From contig UCJA01000010.1 in the NCBI GenBank assembly GCA_900472675.1, positions 1-64,000 of the forward strand: a stretch of DNA of 64,000 nucleotides, in the 5' to 3' direction. Of this stretch, positions 1 through 7,710 are shown piece after piece (position 1 is the stretch's first letter; each line of letters starts with the position of its first letter). The translations under genes were made by a program, and so were the position numbers. The notes beneath the pieces were generated by a model. The model saw only the letters and a list, made by a program, of their open reading frames with translations, searched no databases and had not been told where the DNA came from. Origin of the DNA: Hyphomicrobiales bacterium. GTDB taxonomy: Bacteria; Pseudomonadota; Alphaproteobacteria; Rhizobiales; Rhizobiaceae.

Positions 1-159
1 GCGCTCGCACGCCAGGTGGCGTAAGCGCCAGCTGATCCGGCAAGACCGCCAAAGGGCGACGGAATAGTGATTTCGCAAGATCCGTCAATCTCCCGTTAAC
101 CGGGCGTTCACCTTTGATCCCCAAATCTGACAGAAGCCAAATCACGTCAGAAGGTGGTC

Positions 160-894
160 ATGCCGGGAAGCAGGCTTTCTCCCCGCGCTCCAGACGCGCT
201 CGATATGTACCAGGACCTGAGGTCGGTGCCCAAGCACCGGCAACTCGGCCGCAGCGACATCGTCGAGCGCTTCCGGCTGGCCGTGCCGTTTGACTATATC
301 GCGATCAGCGGCCTGGACGTCGATCACTACCGGTTCGGCGGAGGCTACTCCACCGACACGGACCTGCCGCCGGCGTTCATCGAGGCCTATTATGCGGCGC
401 GGCTGCACGAAACCGATCCCTTTGTCGCCGCAGCCAGCTCTGCCAACGAGGTGGTGATGGAGCATCTGGTCTACGATTCCACGCCGCCGCCACAACGCCT
501 TCTCTATCTCGCCCGCACCTTTGGGGTGCACAACAGGACCCTCTTTCCCGTGAAGCGGGGTGAGCTCGTCTACGGTGCCGTCATTGTCTCCCGGTCGACA
601 CCCTTCGAAGAGGGTGAGATCGATTTCCTCAGCGCCGTGGCGGACTGCATCCATACGGCTGTCACCAAGCCGCTCATGGAACGGTTTGCGGTGCAGCAGA
701 TCGGCTTGACGCGTGGCGAGATGGCCTGCCTATCCCAGGCCAGCCTCGGCCTGACCAGCGAGGCGATTGCCAAGGTAACAGGATTCCAGACCGAAACCGT
801 GAACAGCTATATCAAGGCGGCGATCAAGAAACTCGGCGCGTCAAACCGTGTCGAGGCCATCGCGCAGGCGCTGCGCCGCCGTCTTATTCCCTGA
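160..894 (+). CDS. LuxR-family transcriptional regulator (LuxR solo)
   Basis: The protein is 244 residues long. It has an N-terminal autoinducer-binding-like domain (about 20-165) containing the family's Asp-Pro pair (D86-P87 in HETDPF) and a C-terminal LuxR helix-turn-helix (about 178-240, LTRGEMACLSQAS and AIAKVTGFQTETVNSYI). The layout is that of quorum-sensing regulators such as TraR, but no luxI-type synthase lies in the window, so it is a solo whose ligand is unknown. An in-frame GTG lies at 154; ATG 160 is preferred because AGAAGG sits just upstream of it. It precedes the phosphorelay genes in the same orientation, 282 bases away, and I see no gene in that gap. Its target genes cannot be read from the sequence. 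Confidence 0.85.
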   Translation: MPGSRLSPRAPDALDMYQDLRSVPKHRQLGRSDIVERFRLAVPFDYIAISGLDVDHYRFGGGYSTDTDLPPAFIEAYYAARLHETDPFVAAASSANEVVMEHLVYDSTPPPQRLLYLARTFGVHNRTLFPVKRGELVYGAVIVSRSTPFEEGEIDFLSAVADCIHTAVTKPLMERFAVQQIGLTRGEMACLSQASLGLTSEAIAKVTGFQTETVNSYIKAAIKKLGASNRVEAIAQALRRRLIP

Positions 895-1176
895 TTTCGC
901 CGATCCCAAGCCGGCTCTGGACCTGAAAGATGGAGATGTCTCGGGTTCGAACGGTCCCGTTCACGGTTCTTCAATTCCGTTGCCCTATTTTTGGGGTCGT
1001 CCCTTCGAAATGAACTCGTTCGGCATGACGCCGGGCGGTGATGCCGTTGGAAAAGCAAGCGGTCTAACCGTCTGGGGGCATCGGGGTTCAACTGATTCCG
1101 CAAAAGGCGCCTGCACGGTTTGGCGGCTGCGGACCGCGTGGCTTTTGCCGGCGGAGACGATGCTCGAGGGGAAATC

Positions 1177-1695
1177 ATGTTCTGGAAAGTAAGGTCTCTC
1201 TCGGCCGGTGCCGTTGCGGCTATCTGTCTGCTGCTGTCTGTTGGCAACGCCTTTGCCCTGAGCGCCCCGACCGGGGAGGTCATCCTCACCGTCGTTGGCA
1301 AGATCGGGCAGACCAATGCCGATGGACGCGCCGAGTTCGATCTGGCCATGCTCGAAAACCTCAAGGGCCGAACCACACGCACGAAGACGCCGTGGATGGA
1401 GGGGCAATCGGCATTTTCCGGACCGCTGCTGCGAGAGGTTCTCGCGGCGGTCGGCGCGACGGGCAAGACCCTCAAGGTCACGGCTCTCAACGATTTTGTG
1501 GCCTACTTGCCCGATACGGACGCGCTCGAACACGACACGATCCTGGCGACCCGCCTGGACGGCAGCATCATGTCCGTGCGCGACAAGGGCCCCATGTTCC
1601 TGATCTACCCGTTCGACCGGGAGCCCGCTCTCTATAATGAGAAGTATTTCGCCCGCTCGGTTTGGCAGATCACCGAGATCGAGGTGCGGGAATGA
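1177..1695 (+). CDS. Periplasmic molybdopterin-oxidoreductase-fold protein, likely signal input
   Basis: The protein is 172 residues long. A signal peptide is visible (residues 1-24, hydrophobic core AAICLLL, cleavage near AFA-LS), followed by a domain that resembles the sulfite-oxidase-type molybdopterin-binding fold (ILTVVGKIG near the start, PFSGPLLREVL-like segment in the middle, YFARSVWQITEIEV at the end). The only cysteine is inside the signal peptide, so the cysteine that holds molybdenum in true members is absent; I infer a binding or sensing role, not catalysis. ATG 1177 is chosen over 1120 because GAGGGG precedes it and the signal peptide begins there. Its stop overlaps the next gene's start (ATGA at 1692-1695), so the two are translationally coupled, which suggests it feeds the kinase. 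Confidence 0.75.
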   Translation: MFWKVRSLSAGAVAAICLLLSVGNAFALSAPTGEVILTVVGKIGQTNADGRAEFDLAMLENLKGRTTRTKTPWMEGQSAFSGPLLREVLAAVGATGKTLKVTALNDFVAYLPDTDALEHDTILATRLDGSIMSVRDKGPMFLIYPFDREPALYNEKYFARSVWQITEIEVRE

Positions 1696-3950
1696 TGAAG
1701 GCGGTTGCGCGCAACGCGCGGGAGGCGAGGCAGGGCAGTCGGGTCACCATGCTCCTGCAGATGTCCGTGGTCCTTCTGGTGGTCGTCCTTTTCTCCATGC
1801 TGGTCGACATCGCCAGCCGTTACACCAAGTTGCAAGACGGGTTCCGGGAAAACGCCGTCTGGTCCATGTACCAACTGGACCGGGAGAGCCGTAAGTTCCT
1901 CGATGCTCTGCATCGGCTCGTCGACGATGGCGACAGGTCGCGCGGCGCGGTGAAAACGGCTGTGACGCGCTACGACATCGTCTTCTCGCGGATCCGGACC
2001 GTCGAGAAAGGCCGCTTCGATATCAACGTCAATGCCGACAGCGATATTACCCGCAACATCATGGCGATCAGGGCCCTGGTCCGAGGCGCCGAGCCCACCT
2101 TCAATGCGCTGGCTCTGGGGCGCGAGGTCTCCCAAGAGGATCTCGACCAGACCAAACGGAACTTTGACGCCCTGCTGGCCATGACGGAGGAGCTTCTCGT
2201 CTATACCAACAACGCCGCCAGTACCTACCGCGCCGATACCCGCACCGAGCTCGCATCGCTGCAGATACGCTCGGCACTCCTCATCGGTCTGCTGGTGTTC
2301 TGTGTTGCCTGCCTTGTCTATTCCCTGCGCCGTCAGCTTCGATCGATGCGCGAGGCAGGCGCCAGCCTCGAAGCCATGGCAGAACGCCTCAACTCTGCCT
2401 ATCTCGACGCGGAAGCCGGCAACCGCGCCAAGTCGCAGTTCATGGCAACCATCGGGCACGAGGTGCGCACGCCGCTTAACGCCATTCTGGGAACCGCCGA
2501 GCTTCTGCAGCTGTCGGCGCTGCCTCCGACCGTCTGCACGGGCATCGCCACGATCCGGCGATCCGGTGAGTCCTTGCTGGAGATTATCAACGAGGTGCTC
2601 GATTTTGCGAAGATCGAACATGGCAATCTGGTGATCGAAACCCGCGCGGTCGATATTCGCGAAGTGGCGGTAACAGCCATGGAAATCATTCGCGACCGCG
2701 CCGTCGAAAACGGCAACGAGGTCCATCTCGTGGTCGCCCCTGGCTTTTCCACCGACATTGTCCTGACGGACCCGACCCGGCTGCGACAGGTTCTCCTGAA
2801 CCTCATGAGCAATGCAGCCAAGTTCACCAGCGGGGGTACCATCTGCCTCAGGCTGTCCGATGTCGCGCGGGGCGACTCGAGCGTCATTCGCTTCGAGATC
2901 AGCGATACCGGGATCGGCATCGACCCGGCCGGTCTCAGCCGCCTGTTCCAGCCGTTCACGCAAGTGGATGCAACGATCAGCCGGCGGTTTGGCGGCACGG
3001 GGCTGGGGCTGGCCATCTGCAAGCAGATCGTCGAAGGCATGGGCGGCAGGATCGGCGCTGAGAGCGAACCGGGCAAGGGCAGCACCTTCTGGTTCGAGAT
3101 ACCCAGGGTGTGCAGCAACGATGTCGCGCAAACGGATGCGGCGCAACCCTGCCTGGAGGATAGCCAGGCCATCCGCACAACGGCAAATGCTGCGACGTCC
3201 ACGGTGGCTGATGGTCCGTGCGCGGCACAACCGGGCGACCTGCCGCAGTTGAGCATCCTCCTTGTCGAAGACAACAAGATCAACCAGCAGGTGGCGACGG
3301 GCCTTCTGAATCATCTCGGGCAATCCGTCTGCATCGCCGGCGACGGCCTTGAGGCGGTCTCGCTCGCGCAGGCGCAACCCTTCGACCTCGTGTTGATGGA
3401 CATGCAGATGCCGGTGCTCGATGGTATCGAGGCCAGCCGGCGGATCAGGGCGCTGGGCGGCCGCTCCGCCGTCGTTCCGATCGTTGCCATGACCGCGAAT
3501 GCATCCGACCATGACCGCGAACTGTGCCGTGAGGCCGGAATGAACAGCTTCTGCTCGAAGCCCATCTCTCTCGACCAGCTGCGCAAGCTGATCGTCGCGG
3601 CAGCCGACAGATGCCAGAGCATTGCGACGCCAGCCCTCGAAACCGGAGACTTCCAGACGCGGAGCGCCGAACTGGTCGCTGTTCTCGGCGAGCAGGACTT
3701 TATCGATCTTCTCCGGCATTTCTTCGTGGACGCCGACGAGCTGGTCTCCGAATTGTCCGGCGCACTTGCCCGCAACGACCACCGCGCGGCAGACCGCATT
3801 CTTCATTCGCTCAAAGGCGCAGCGACCAGTGTCTGTCTGCAGGAACTGGCGAACCAGATCCAGGACTTGCGCAGCACCGGCGTCTCCGATCAGGGCATCA
3901 ATCAACTAAGGCACGGGCTTGCCACGCGACGACAGCGGCTTGCAGCGTAA
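1692..3950 (+). CDS. Hybrid sensor histidine kinase with REC and HPt domains
   Basis: The protein is 752 residues long. In order it shows a transmembrane segment (about 22-41), a periplasmic sensor region (about 42-195), a second transmembrane segment (about 197-216), a HisKA dimerisation domain with the phosphorylated histidine H256 (GHEVRTPLNAI), an ATPase domain (N box LLNLMSNAAKF, G boxes DTGIGID and GGTGLGLA), a receiver domain with phospho-acceptor D570 (LVLMDMQMP), and an HPt domain with H705 (LHSLKGAA). It can therefore run His-Asp-His internally and pass the phosphate to an external receiver. The start at 1692 overlaps the stop of the oxidoreductase-fold gene. The REC-HD-GYP gene 11 bases downstream is the obvious final acceptor (inference). 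Confidence 0.93.
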   Translation: MMKAVARNAREARQGSRVTMLLQMSVVLLVVVLFSMLVDIASRYTKLQDGFRENAVWSMYQLDRESRKFLDALHRLVDDGDRSRGAVKTAVTRYDIVFSRIRTVEKGRFDINVNADSDITRNIMAIRALVRGAEPTFNALALGREVSQEDLDQTKRNFDALLAMTEELLVYTNNAASTYRADTRTELASLQIRSALLIGLLVFCVACLVYSLRRQLRSMREAGASLEAMAERLNSAYLDAEAGNRAKSQFMATIGHEVRTPLNAILGTAELLQLSALPPTVCTGIATIRRSGESLLEIINEVLDFAKIEHGNLVIETRAVDIREVAVTAMEIIRDRAVENGNEVHLVVAPGFSTDIVLTDPTRLRQVLLNLMSNAAKFTSGGTICLRLSDVARGDSSVIRFEISDTGIGIDPAGLSRLFQPFTQVDATISRRFGGTGLGLAICKQIVEGMGGRIGAESEPGKGSTFWFEIPRVCSNDVAQTDAAQPCLEDSQAIRTTANAATSTVADGPCAAQPGDLPQLSILLVEDNKINQQVATGLLNHLGQSVCIAGDGLEAVSLAQAQPFDLVLMDMQMPVLDGIEASRRIRALGGRSAVVPIVAMTANASDHDRELCREAGMNSFCSKPISLDQLRKLIVAAADRCQSIATPALETGDFQTRSAELVAVLGEQDFIDLLRHFFVDADELVSELSGALARNDHRAADRILHSLKGAATSVCLQELANQIQDLRSTGVSDQGINQLRHGLATRRQRLAA

Positions 3951-3961
3951 AGGGAGCTTTC

Positions 3962-5029
3962 ATGCGTATTCTACTGGTGGACGACAACCGGACCACTCTG
4001 CGGTACATGACGAAGCTGGTCCGCAAACTGGACGCAGAGCCGCTTGCCTATGACTCGCCTGAATCGGTTTTGAGCGACACGTCACGGCTGGACTTCGATA
4101 TCGGCGTCATCGATTTCCAGATGCCGTTCTGCAGTGGCGTCGAGCTGCTGAGGGCATTGACGAGGCTCGAGAAATACCGCGACAAGCCGTTCATCGTCGT
4201 GACCGCCGACACCGATCCTTCCACGCGCATGGATGCGTTGAACGCCGGCGCCATCGACTTCTTGACCAAGCCGATCAATCCGCTGGAGTTCCAGGCTCGG
4301 ATGCGCAACCTGTCGGCGCTGGTGGATGCCCGCAACAAGCTTGCCGACAAGGCGGACTGGCTGCGCCAGGAGGTGGAGAAGGCGTTGCGGGAGATGCGCG
4401 AGCGGGAGGAGGAGATCATCAACCGCCTGACGATCGCCGCAAGCTACAAGGATCAGGATACCGCCCAGCACACGCGCCGCGTCGCGGAGTATTCGGAGGC
4501 GATCTCTGCAGCCTACGGTCTCGACGTGGACCGGTGCCGCGACATGCGCCTTGCCTCGCCGATGCACGACATCGGCAAGGTTGGTATACCCGACGTCATC
4601 CTGCTGAAGACCGGCAAGCTGACAGAGCAGGAATTCGCGACCATGCAGCGGCATGCGCTGATCGGGCGCGATATACTGGCGGAATCATCCTCAAGTCTCC
4701 TGCAACTCGCGGCCGAAATCGCCGGCAGCCATCATGAGCGCTGGGACGGGCAGGGGTATCCCCTTCGTCTCGCAGGCACTTCCATTCCACTGTCGGGCCG
4801 GATTGTTGCCCTTGCCGACAATTTCGATGCGCTGACGACCGCGCGTCCCTACAAGGCGGCCTGGGATGTGGAGACCACCGTCGATCACATCAACGAGCGG
4901 TCCGGCAGCCAGTTTGACCCCGATGTGGTGAAGGCGTTCAACAAGGCGCTGCCGAAGATCCTGTCGGTCATGCTGGCACATCTCCCATCCACTGTATCCC
5001 GGGAGGTGCAAAGGGTGCGGTCGGCCTGA
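3962..5029 (+). CDS. Response regulator with HD-GYP c-di-GMP phosphodiesterase domain
   Basis: The protein is 355 residues long. It has an N-terminal receiver domain with phospho-acceptor D51 (VIDFQMP) and the conserved lysine in TKPINP, a helical linker (about 125-160), and an HD-GYP domain with the metal-binding HD pair H202-D203 (MHDIGK), the HHER motif and the GYP signature at 265-267. HD-GYP proteins hydrolyse c-di-GMP. The start ATG 3962 has AAGGGAG seven bases upstream; a longer reading frame upstream only overlaps the kinase gene. It lies 11 bases after the hybrid kinase and is in one operon with it. Phosphorylation by the kinase HPt domain probably switches the phosphodiesterase. Confidence 0.93.
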   Translation: MRILLVDDNRTTLRYMTKLVRKLDAEPLAYDSPESVLSDTSRLDFDIGVIDFQMPFCSGVELLRALTRLEKYRDKPFIVVTADTDPSTRMDALNAGAIDFLTKPINPLEFQARMRNLSALVDARNKLADKADWLRQEVEKALREMREREEEIINRLTIAASYKDQDTAQHTRRVAEYSEAISAAYGLDVDRCRDMRLASPMHDIGKVGIPDVILLKTGKLTEQEFATMQRHALIGRDILAESSSSLLQLAAEIAGSHHERWDGQGYPLRLAGTSIPLSGRIVALADNFDALTTARPYKAAWDVETTVDHINERSGSQFDPDVVKAFNKALPKILSVMLAHLPSTVSREVQRVRSA

Positions 5030-5138
5030 GGGTCCCGGAACTGCCTCAGAATGCAGCTATGCAGTCATAGCAATCTTGCATGGCTGACCTGCTAAAATCT
5101 GCCTATGAATTGTGCGATTTTCGCGTATTCTCCTTCTT

Positions 5139-5297
5139 GTCGGCTTGACCTATCTCCTCCCAGGAAGGGCCGACCTAGCAGGGATCCAATCCTCCTCCCA
5201 AGGATTCCCTGCCGGAGCAGCAGCACTCCTCCTCCCGAGCTGTTGCTCTACTTATTCAAGAAGCCTGCCGCACCTCCTCCCGCGGCAGGCTTTTTGG
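5139..5297 (+). ncRNA. Anti-Shine-Dalgarno small RNA, alpha-r14/NfeR1-like
   Basis: Four consecutive inverted repeats each place CTCCTCCC or CCTCCTCCC in or at the edge of a loop. Stem 1 is 5139-5144 with 5169-5174 (motif 5154-5161); stem 2 is 5188-5193 with 5201-5206 (motif 5191-5199); stem 3 is 5215-5224 with 5239-5248 (motif 5228-5236); stem 4 is GCCTGCCG 5263-5270 with CGGCAGGC 5283-5290 (motif 5273-5281), followed by five T, so it is also the terminator. The motif is complementary to GGGAGGAGG ribosome-binding sites. The rhizobial alpha-r14 family (NfeR1) is known for hairpin loops with CCUCCUCCC. The 5' end is uncertain, and I found no convincing -35/-10 pair: CTTGAC at 5144 has no matching -10 at 17 bases. 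The RNA may start near 5174, which would leave three hairpins. Confidence 0.72.
5263..5295 (+). terminator. Rho-independent terminator of the anti-SD small RNA
   Basis: A perfect 8-bp stem (5263-5270 with 5283-5290) and a 12-base loop holding CCTCCTCCC are followed by TTTTT. It would also stop read-through from the HD-GYP operon. Confidence 0.8.
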
Positions 5298-5338
5298 TTT
5301 TTGGAGCCTTCCCCTTCTAAAGTCCCGACCGATGCGGT

Positions 5339-5446
5339 TCAGCCGAGCTTGCGAAGGCGCCAGGTATTCTTTCCGGCAGCCTTGGCCTCATAAAGCTTTT
5401 CGTCAGCGGCGTCGGTCAGTCCGCGCAAATGGTCGGGTTTGCGCGG
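5339..5446 (-). pseudogene. C-terminal remainder of the interrupted GGDEF gene
   Basis: Thirty-five codons plus a stop (TGA at 5339-5341) follow the in-frame TAA of the preceding entry without any frame change. They encode the conserved GGDEF end motif (AADEKLYEAKAAGKN). This stretch has no start codon or ribosome-binding site of its own, so it is the cut-off end of the same gene. Confidence 0.8.
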
Positions 5447-6604
5447 TTACCAGGCGCCACCCACGCTCGCGTGAACCGCAACTGTATGATCTCCCAGCTC
5501 AATCGGCTGGCGGAGCTCCTCGACGATGCGCGCCGCAATGCCTTCCGCGGCACTGTGGGGCCCGTCGATCAGCACCAGGAACTCGTCGCCGCCCATGCGT
5601 GCGATCGTATCGATCTGCCGCACGGATCGCTTGAGCCGCAGGGCGGCTTCCACCAGCACGGCGTCGCCCATGCCATGGCCGAAACGGTCGTTCACTGCCT
5701 TGAACCCGTCCAGATCGACCGCCAGAAGACCGCAGCCCAGGCTAAACACACCATGCGTGAAGCTCTTCTGGATGCCGCGGCGATTGAGCAGCGACGTCAG
5801 TGAATCAGTATCGGCACTGGTTTCGAGCTGTTCTAGCCGCGTGTGTTCCGCCGTCATGTCCATGGCGACGCCGACGATCCGCATCGGCTTTCCCTGATCA
5901 TCACGCAGCAGGCGGCGGTCGCACCGCATCCATCGCTCGCCGTTGCGGGTGGCCAGCCGATATTCGGCGACCGACTGATCAACGGTGCCCGCCAACAGGT
6001 CGGCAAGACTGGCATTGGCGCGGTCGCTCGGCATCACCAGTGCCATATAGCCCTCGAGATCCAGGATGGCCGCATCGGGGCCGCTGATGAACTGGGCGAG
6101 ACGGTTGGAGGTTTCGAAATGCTGCGTCTCGACGTCCATATGCCAGAAGCCGCCGCGGATCGCCTCCAAAACCAGTTCGAGCTGGGCCGCCCTTTCCGCC
6201 AGCTGACGCTCCGCGCGCTTCTGTTCTGTGATGTCCTCGATCTGGGAGATGAAGCGAACAACGGAGCCTTCCGCATTGCGCATCGCCGTCACCGTTAGCG
6301 CGGCATAGACAATCTCGCCATCGCGGCGCAGATAGCGCTTTTCGATCCGGTAGCCATCACGCTTGCGAGCCAGCACCTCCTCGAACAGGCCGAGATCGAC
6401 CTCAAGATCGTCCGCATGGGTGAAATCGCCGAAGGACTTGGCTTCGAGTTGCCGCTTGGAAAGCCCCAGCATGCGCGCGAAACTCTCATTTCCCTTGATG
6501 ATACGGCCCTGTGTGTCAACCAGCGCAATCCCGATCGGCGCAGCCTCGAAAGCATAGTCGAACAGTGCACTTCGCTCTTGGAGATCCTGCCTGTCTGGAT
6601 TCAT
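5447..6604 (-). CDS. PAS-PAS-GGDEF diguanylate cyclase, cut by an in-frame stop
   Basis: The open frame encodes 385 residues: PAS 1 (about 15-130, ending in a PAC-like QIEDITEQKRAE), PAS 2 (about 140-255), and a GGDEF domain (about 262-385) with the intact active-site motif MGGDEF. GGDEF enzymes make c-di-GMP. The frame ends at SVGGAW followed by TAA at 5447-5449, before the last conserved helix of the domain. Beyond the TAA the same frame stays open and encodes the missing part (ADEKLYEAKAAGKN), so this looks like a point nonsense change in a 421-codon gene. The truncated protein probably folds poorly or is inactive, but the PAS domains could still be made. No transmembrane segment is seen. 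It converges on the small RNA. Confidence 0.85.
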   Translation of the reverse strand: MNPDRQDLQERSALFDYAFEAAPIGIALVDTQGRIIKGNESFARMLGLSKRQLEAKSFGDFTHADDLEVDLGLFEEVLARKRDGYRIEKRYLRRDGEIVYAALTVTAMRNAEGSVVRFISQIEDITEQKRAERQLAERAAQLELVLEAIRGGFWHMDVETQHFETSNRLAQFISGPDAAILDLEGYMALVMPSDRANASLADLLAGTVDQSVAEYRLATRNGERWMRCDRRLLRDDQGKPMRIVGVAMDMTAEHTRLEQLETSADTDSLTSLLNRRGIQKSFTHGVFSLGCGLLAVDLDGFKAVNDRFGHGMGDAVLVEAALRLKRSVRQIDTIARMGGDEFLVLIDGPHSAAEGIAARIVEELRQPIELGDHTVAVHASVGGAW

Positions 6605-6824
6605 GAACGTTGATGCCTCGCGCTACTTCATCGGCGGGTTTCAGCCTCCGGAAATCGTTCAACCGGGCCGCTACCGGGCCTAGGATCCTAGCATACATTA
6701 GAAGACATTCACAGACTCTCAACGAGCCGCACCGGCTGGGCGACACCGTGAGGAGAGCCGTGAAGCCTGTTGCGGTTGCTGGCGTTTTGTCACAAAGTGA
6801 AAAGCATTCGAAAGGAAACAGAAG

Positions 6825-7610
6825 ATGCACGTCACTGAGCGTCAGGCGAGGATCATCGAACAGGCGCGGTCTTCCGGACGGGTCGCCGTGGAAGACCTGG
6901 CGACGCGCTTTGCGGTCACGCCCCAGACGATCCGCAAGGACCTCAACGATCTCTGTGATGCGCAGCTGCTTACCCGCATCCACGGAGGCGCCACCTTTCC
7001 GCGCGGAACCGAGAACGTCCGCTATGATGCCAGGCGCCAGATCGCAGCCGCGGAGAAGCAAGCGATCGGCGCTGCAGCGGCTGCCATCATTCCTGACGGT
7101 GCCTCCCTCTTCATCAACATCGGAACCACGACGGAGGCGGTCGGAGAGGGTCTGGTCAGCCATCGCGACCTCATGGTGATCACCAATAACCTGAACGTTG
7201 CCAATCACCTGCGGGTACTCGACGATGTCGAAGTGGTGATCGCCGGCGGCGTGGTGCGGCAATCGGATGGCGGTATCGTCGGCGAGGCGGCCGTGGACTT
7301 CATCCGCCAGTTCAAGGTGGATTATGCGGTGATCGGTGCCTCGGCCATCGATCCGGATGGTGCCTTGCTGGACTATGATTTTCGCGAGGTGAAAGTGGCG
7401 CAGGCCATCATCGCCAACGCACGGCACGTCATCCTGGTGGCCGATTCCACCAAGTTCGAACGGACGGCGCCGGTGCGTATCGCTCAGATCAGCCAGGTCC
7501 ACACTTTTATTACCGACCAGTGCGATTCCCCGACCATCAAAACCCTTTGCCAGCAGAGCGGCGTCCGGCTGATCGAGGCTGCCCGCAGCGAGCATGAGAT
7601 TGTGCTCTGA
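6825..7610 (+). CDS. glpR: DeoR-family repressor of glycerol metabolism
   Basis: The protein is 261 residues long, typical for the family. It has an N-terminal DeoR winged helix-turn-helix (about 3-58, VEDLATRFAVTPQTIRKDL) and a C-terminal sugar-phosphate-sensing domain (about 75-235, INIGTTTEAVGEGL, VIGASAIDPDGALLDYD). In GlpR this domain senses glycerol 3-phosphate and releases DNA. AAAGGAA lies eight bases before the ATG. It sits directly upstream of glpD and the glycerol importer in the same direction, which supports the assignment. The TTCG repeats between this gene and glpD are the likely operator. GCATTCGAAAG just before its own start may allow autoregulation. Confidence 0.88.
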   Translation: MHVTERQARIIEQARSSGRVAVEDLATRFAVTPQTIRKDLNDLCDAQLLTRIHGGATFPRGTENVRYDARRQIAAAEKQAIGAAAAAIIPDGASLFINIGTTTEAVGEGLVSHRDLMVITNNLNVANHLRVLDDVEVVIAGGVVRQSDGGIVGEAAVDFIRQFKVDYAVIGASAIDPDGALLDYDFREVKVAQAIIANARHVILVADSTKFERTAPVRIAQISQVHTFITDQCDSPTIKTLCQQSGVRLIEAARSEHEIVL

Positions 7611-7687
7611 CATTCGTTTGACATTCGGAATTTTTTCGATTTAATGGATTTAGGTTTCGGTTGGATGCTTCGGTATCCGGCGTTTCG
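7608..7687 (+). promoter_or_regulatory. Candidate GlpR operator: phased TTCG repeats before glpD
   Basis: TTCG occurs at 7613, 7624, 7635, 7656, 7669 and 7684. The first three are exactly 11 bases apart, on one face of the helix, and the first two lie in a perfect 9-base direct repeat, TGACATTCG, at 7608-7616 and 7619-7627. DeoR-family repressors commonly bind repeats of this kind. The first repeat begins in the glpR stop codon. Confidence 0.5.
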
Positions 7688-7710
7688 GCTCAGGAGGGGC
7701 GGGCCTTTTC

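Noticed and set aside
1632-3905. 757-residue minus-strand frame antisense to the hybrid kinase
   Set aside because: High G+C genes leave long open antisense frames. The plus strand has full kinase motifs, and the antisense product shows none.
5144-5174. CTTGAC at 5144 as -35 element of the small RNA
   Set aside because: No -10-like sequence stands 16-18 bases downstream; CTAGCA is about 25 bases away. The hexamer is better explained as part of the first hairpin.
5105-5393. Overlapping plus-strand reading frames of 71 and 93 residues after the HD-GYP gene
   Set aside because: They run through the hairpins of the small RNA, are rich in Pro and Ser from the CCTCCTCCC repeats, and have no ribosome-binding site.
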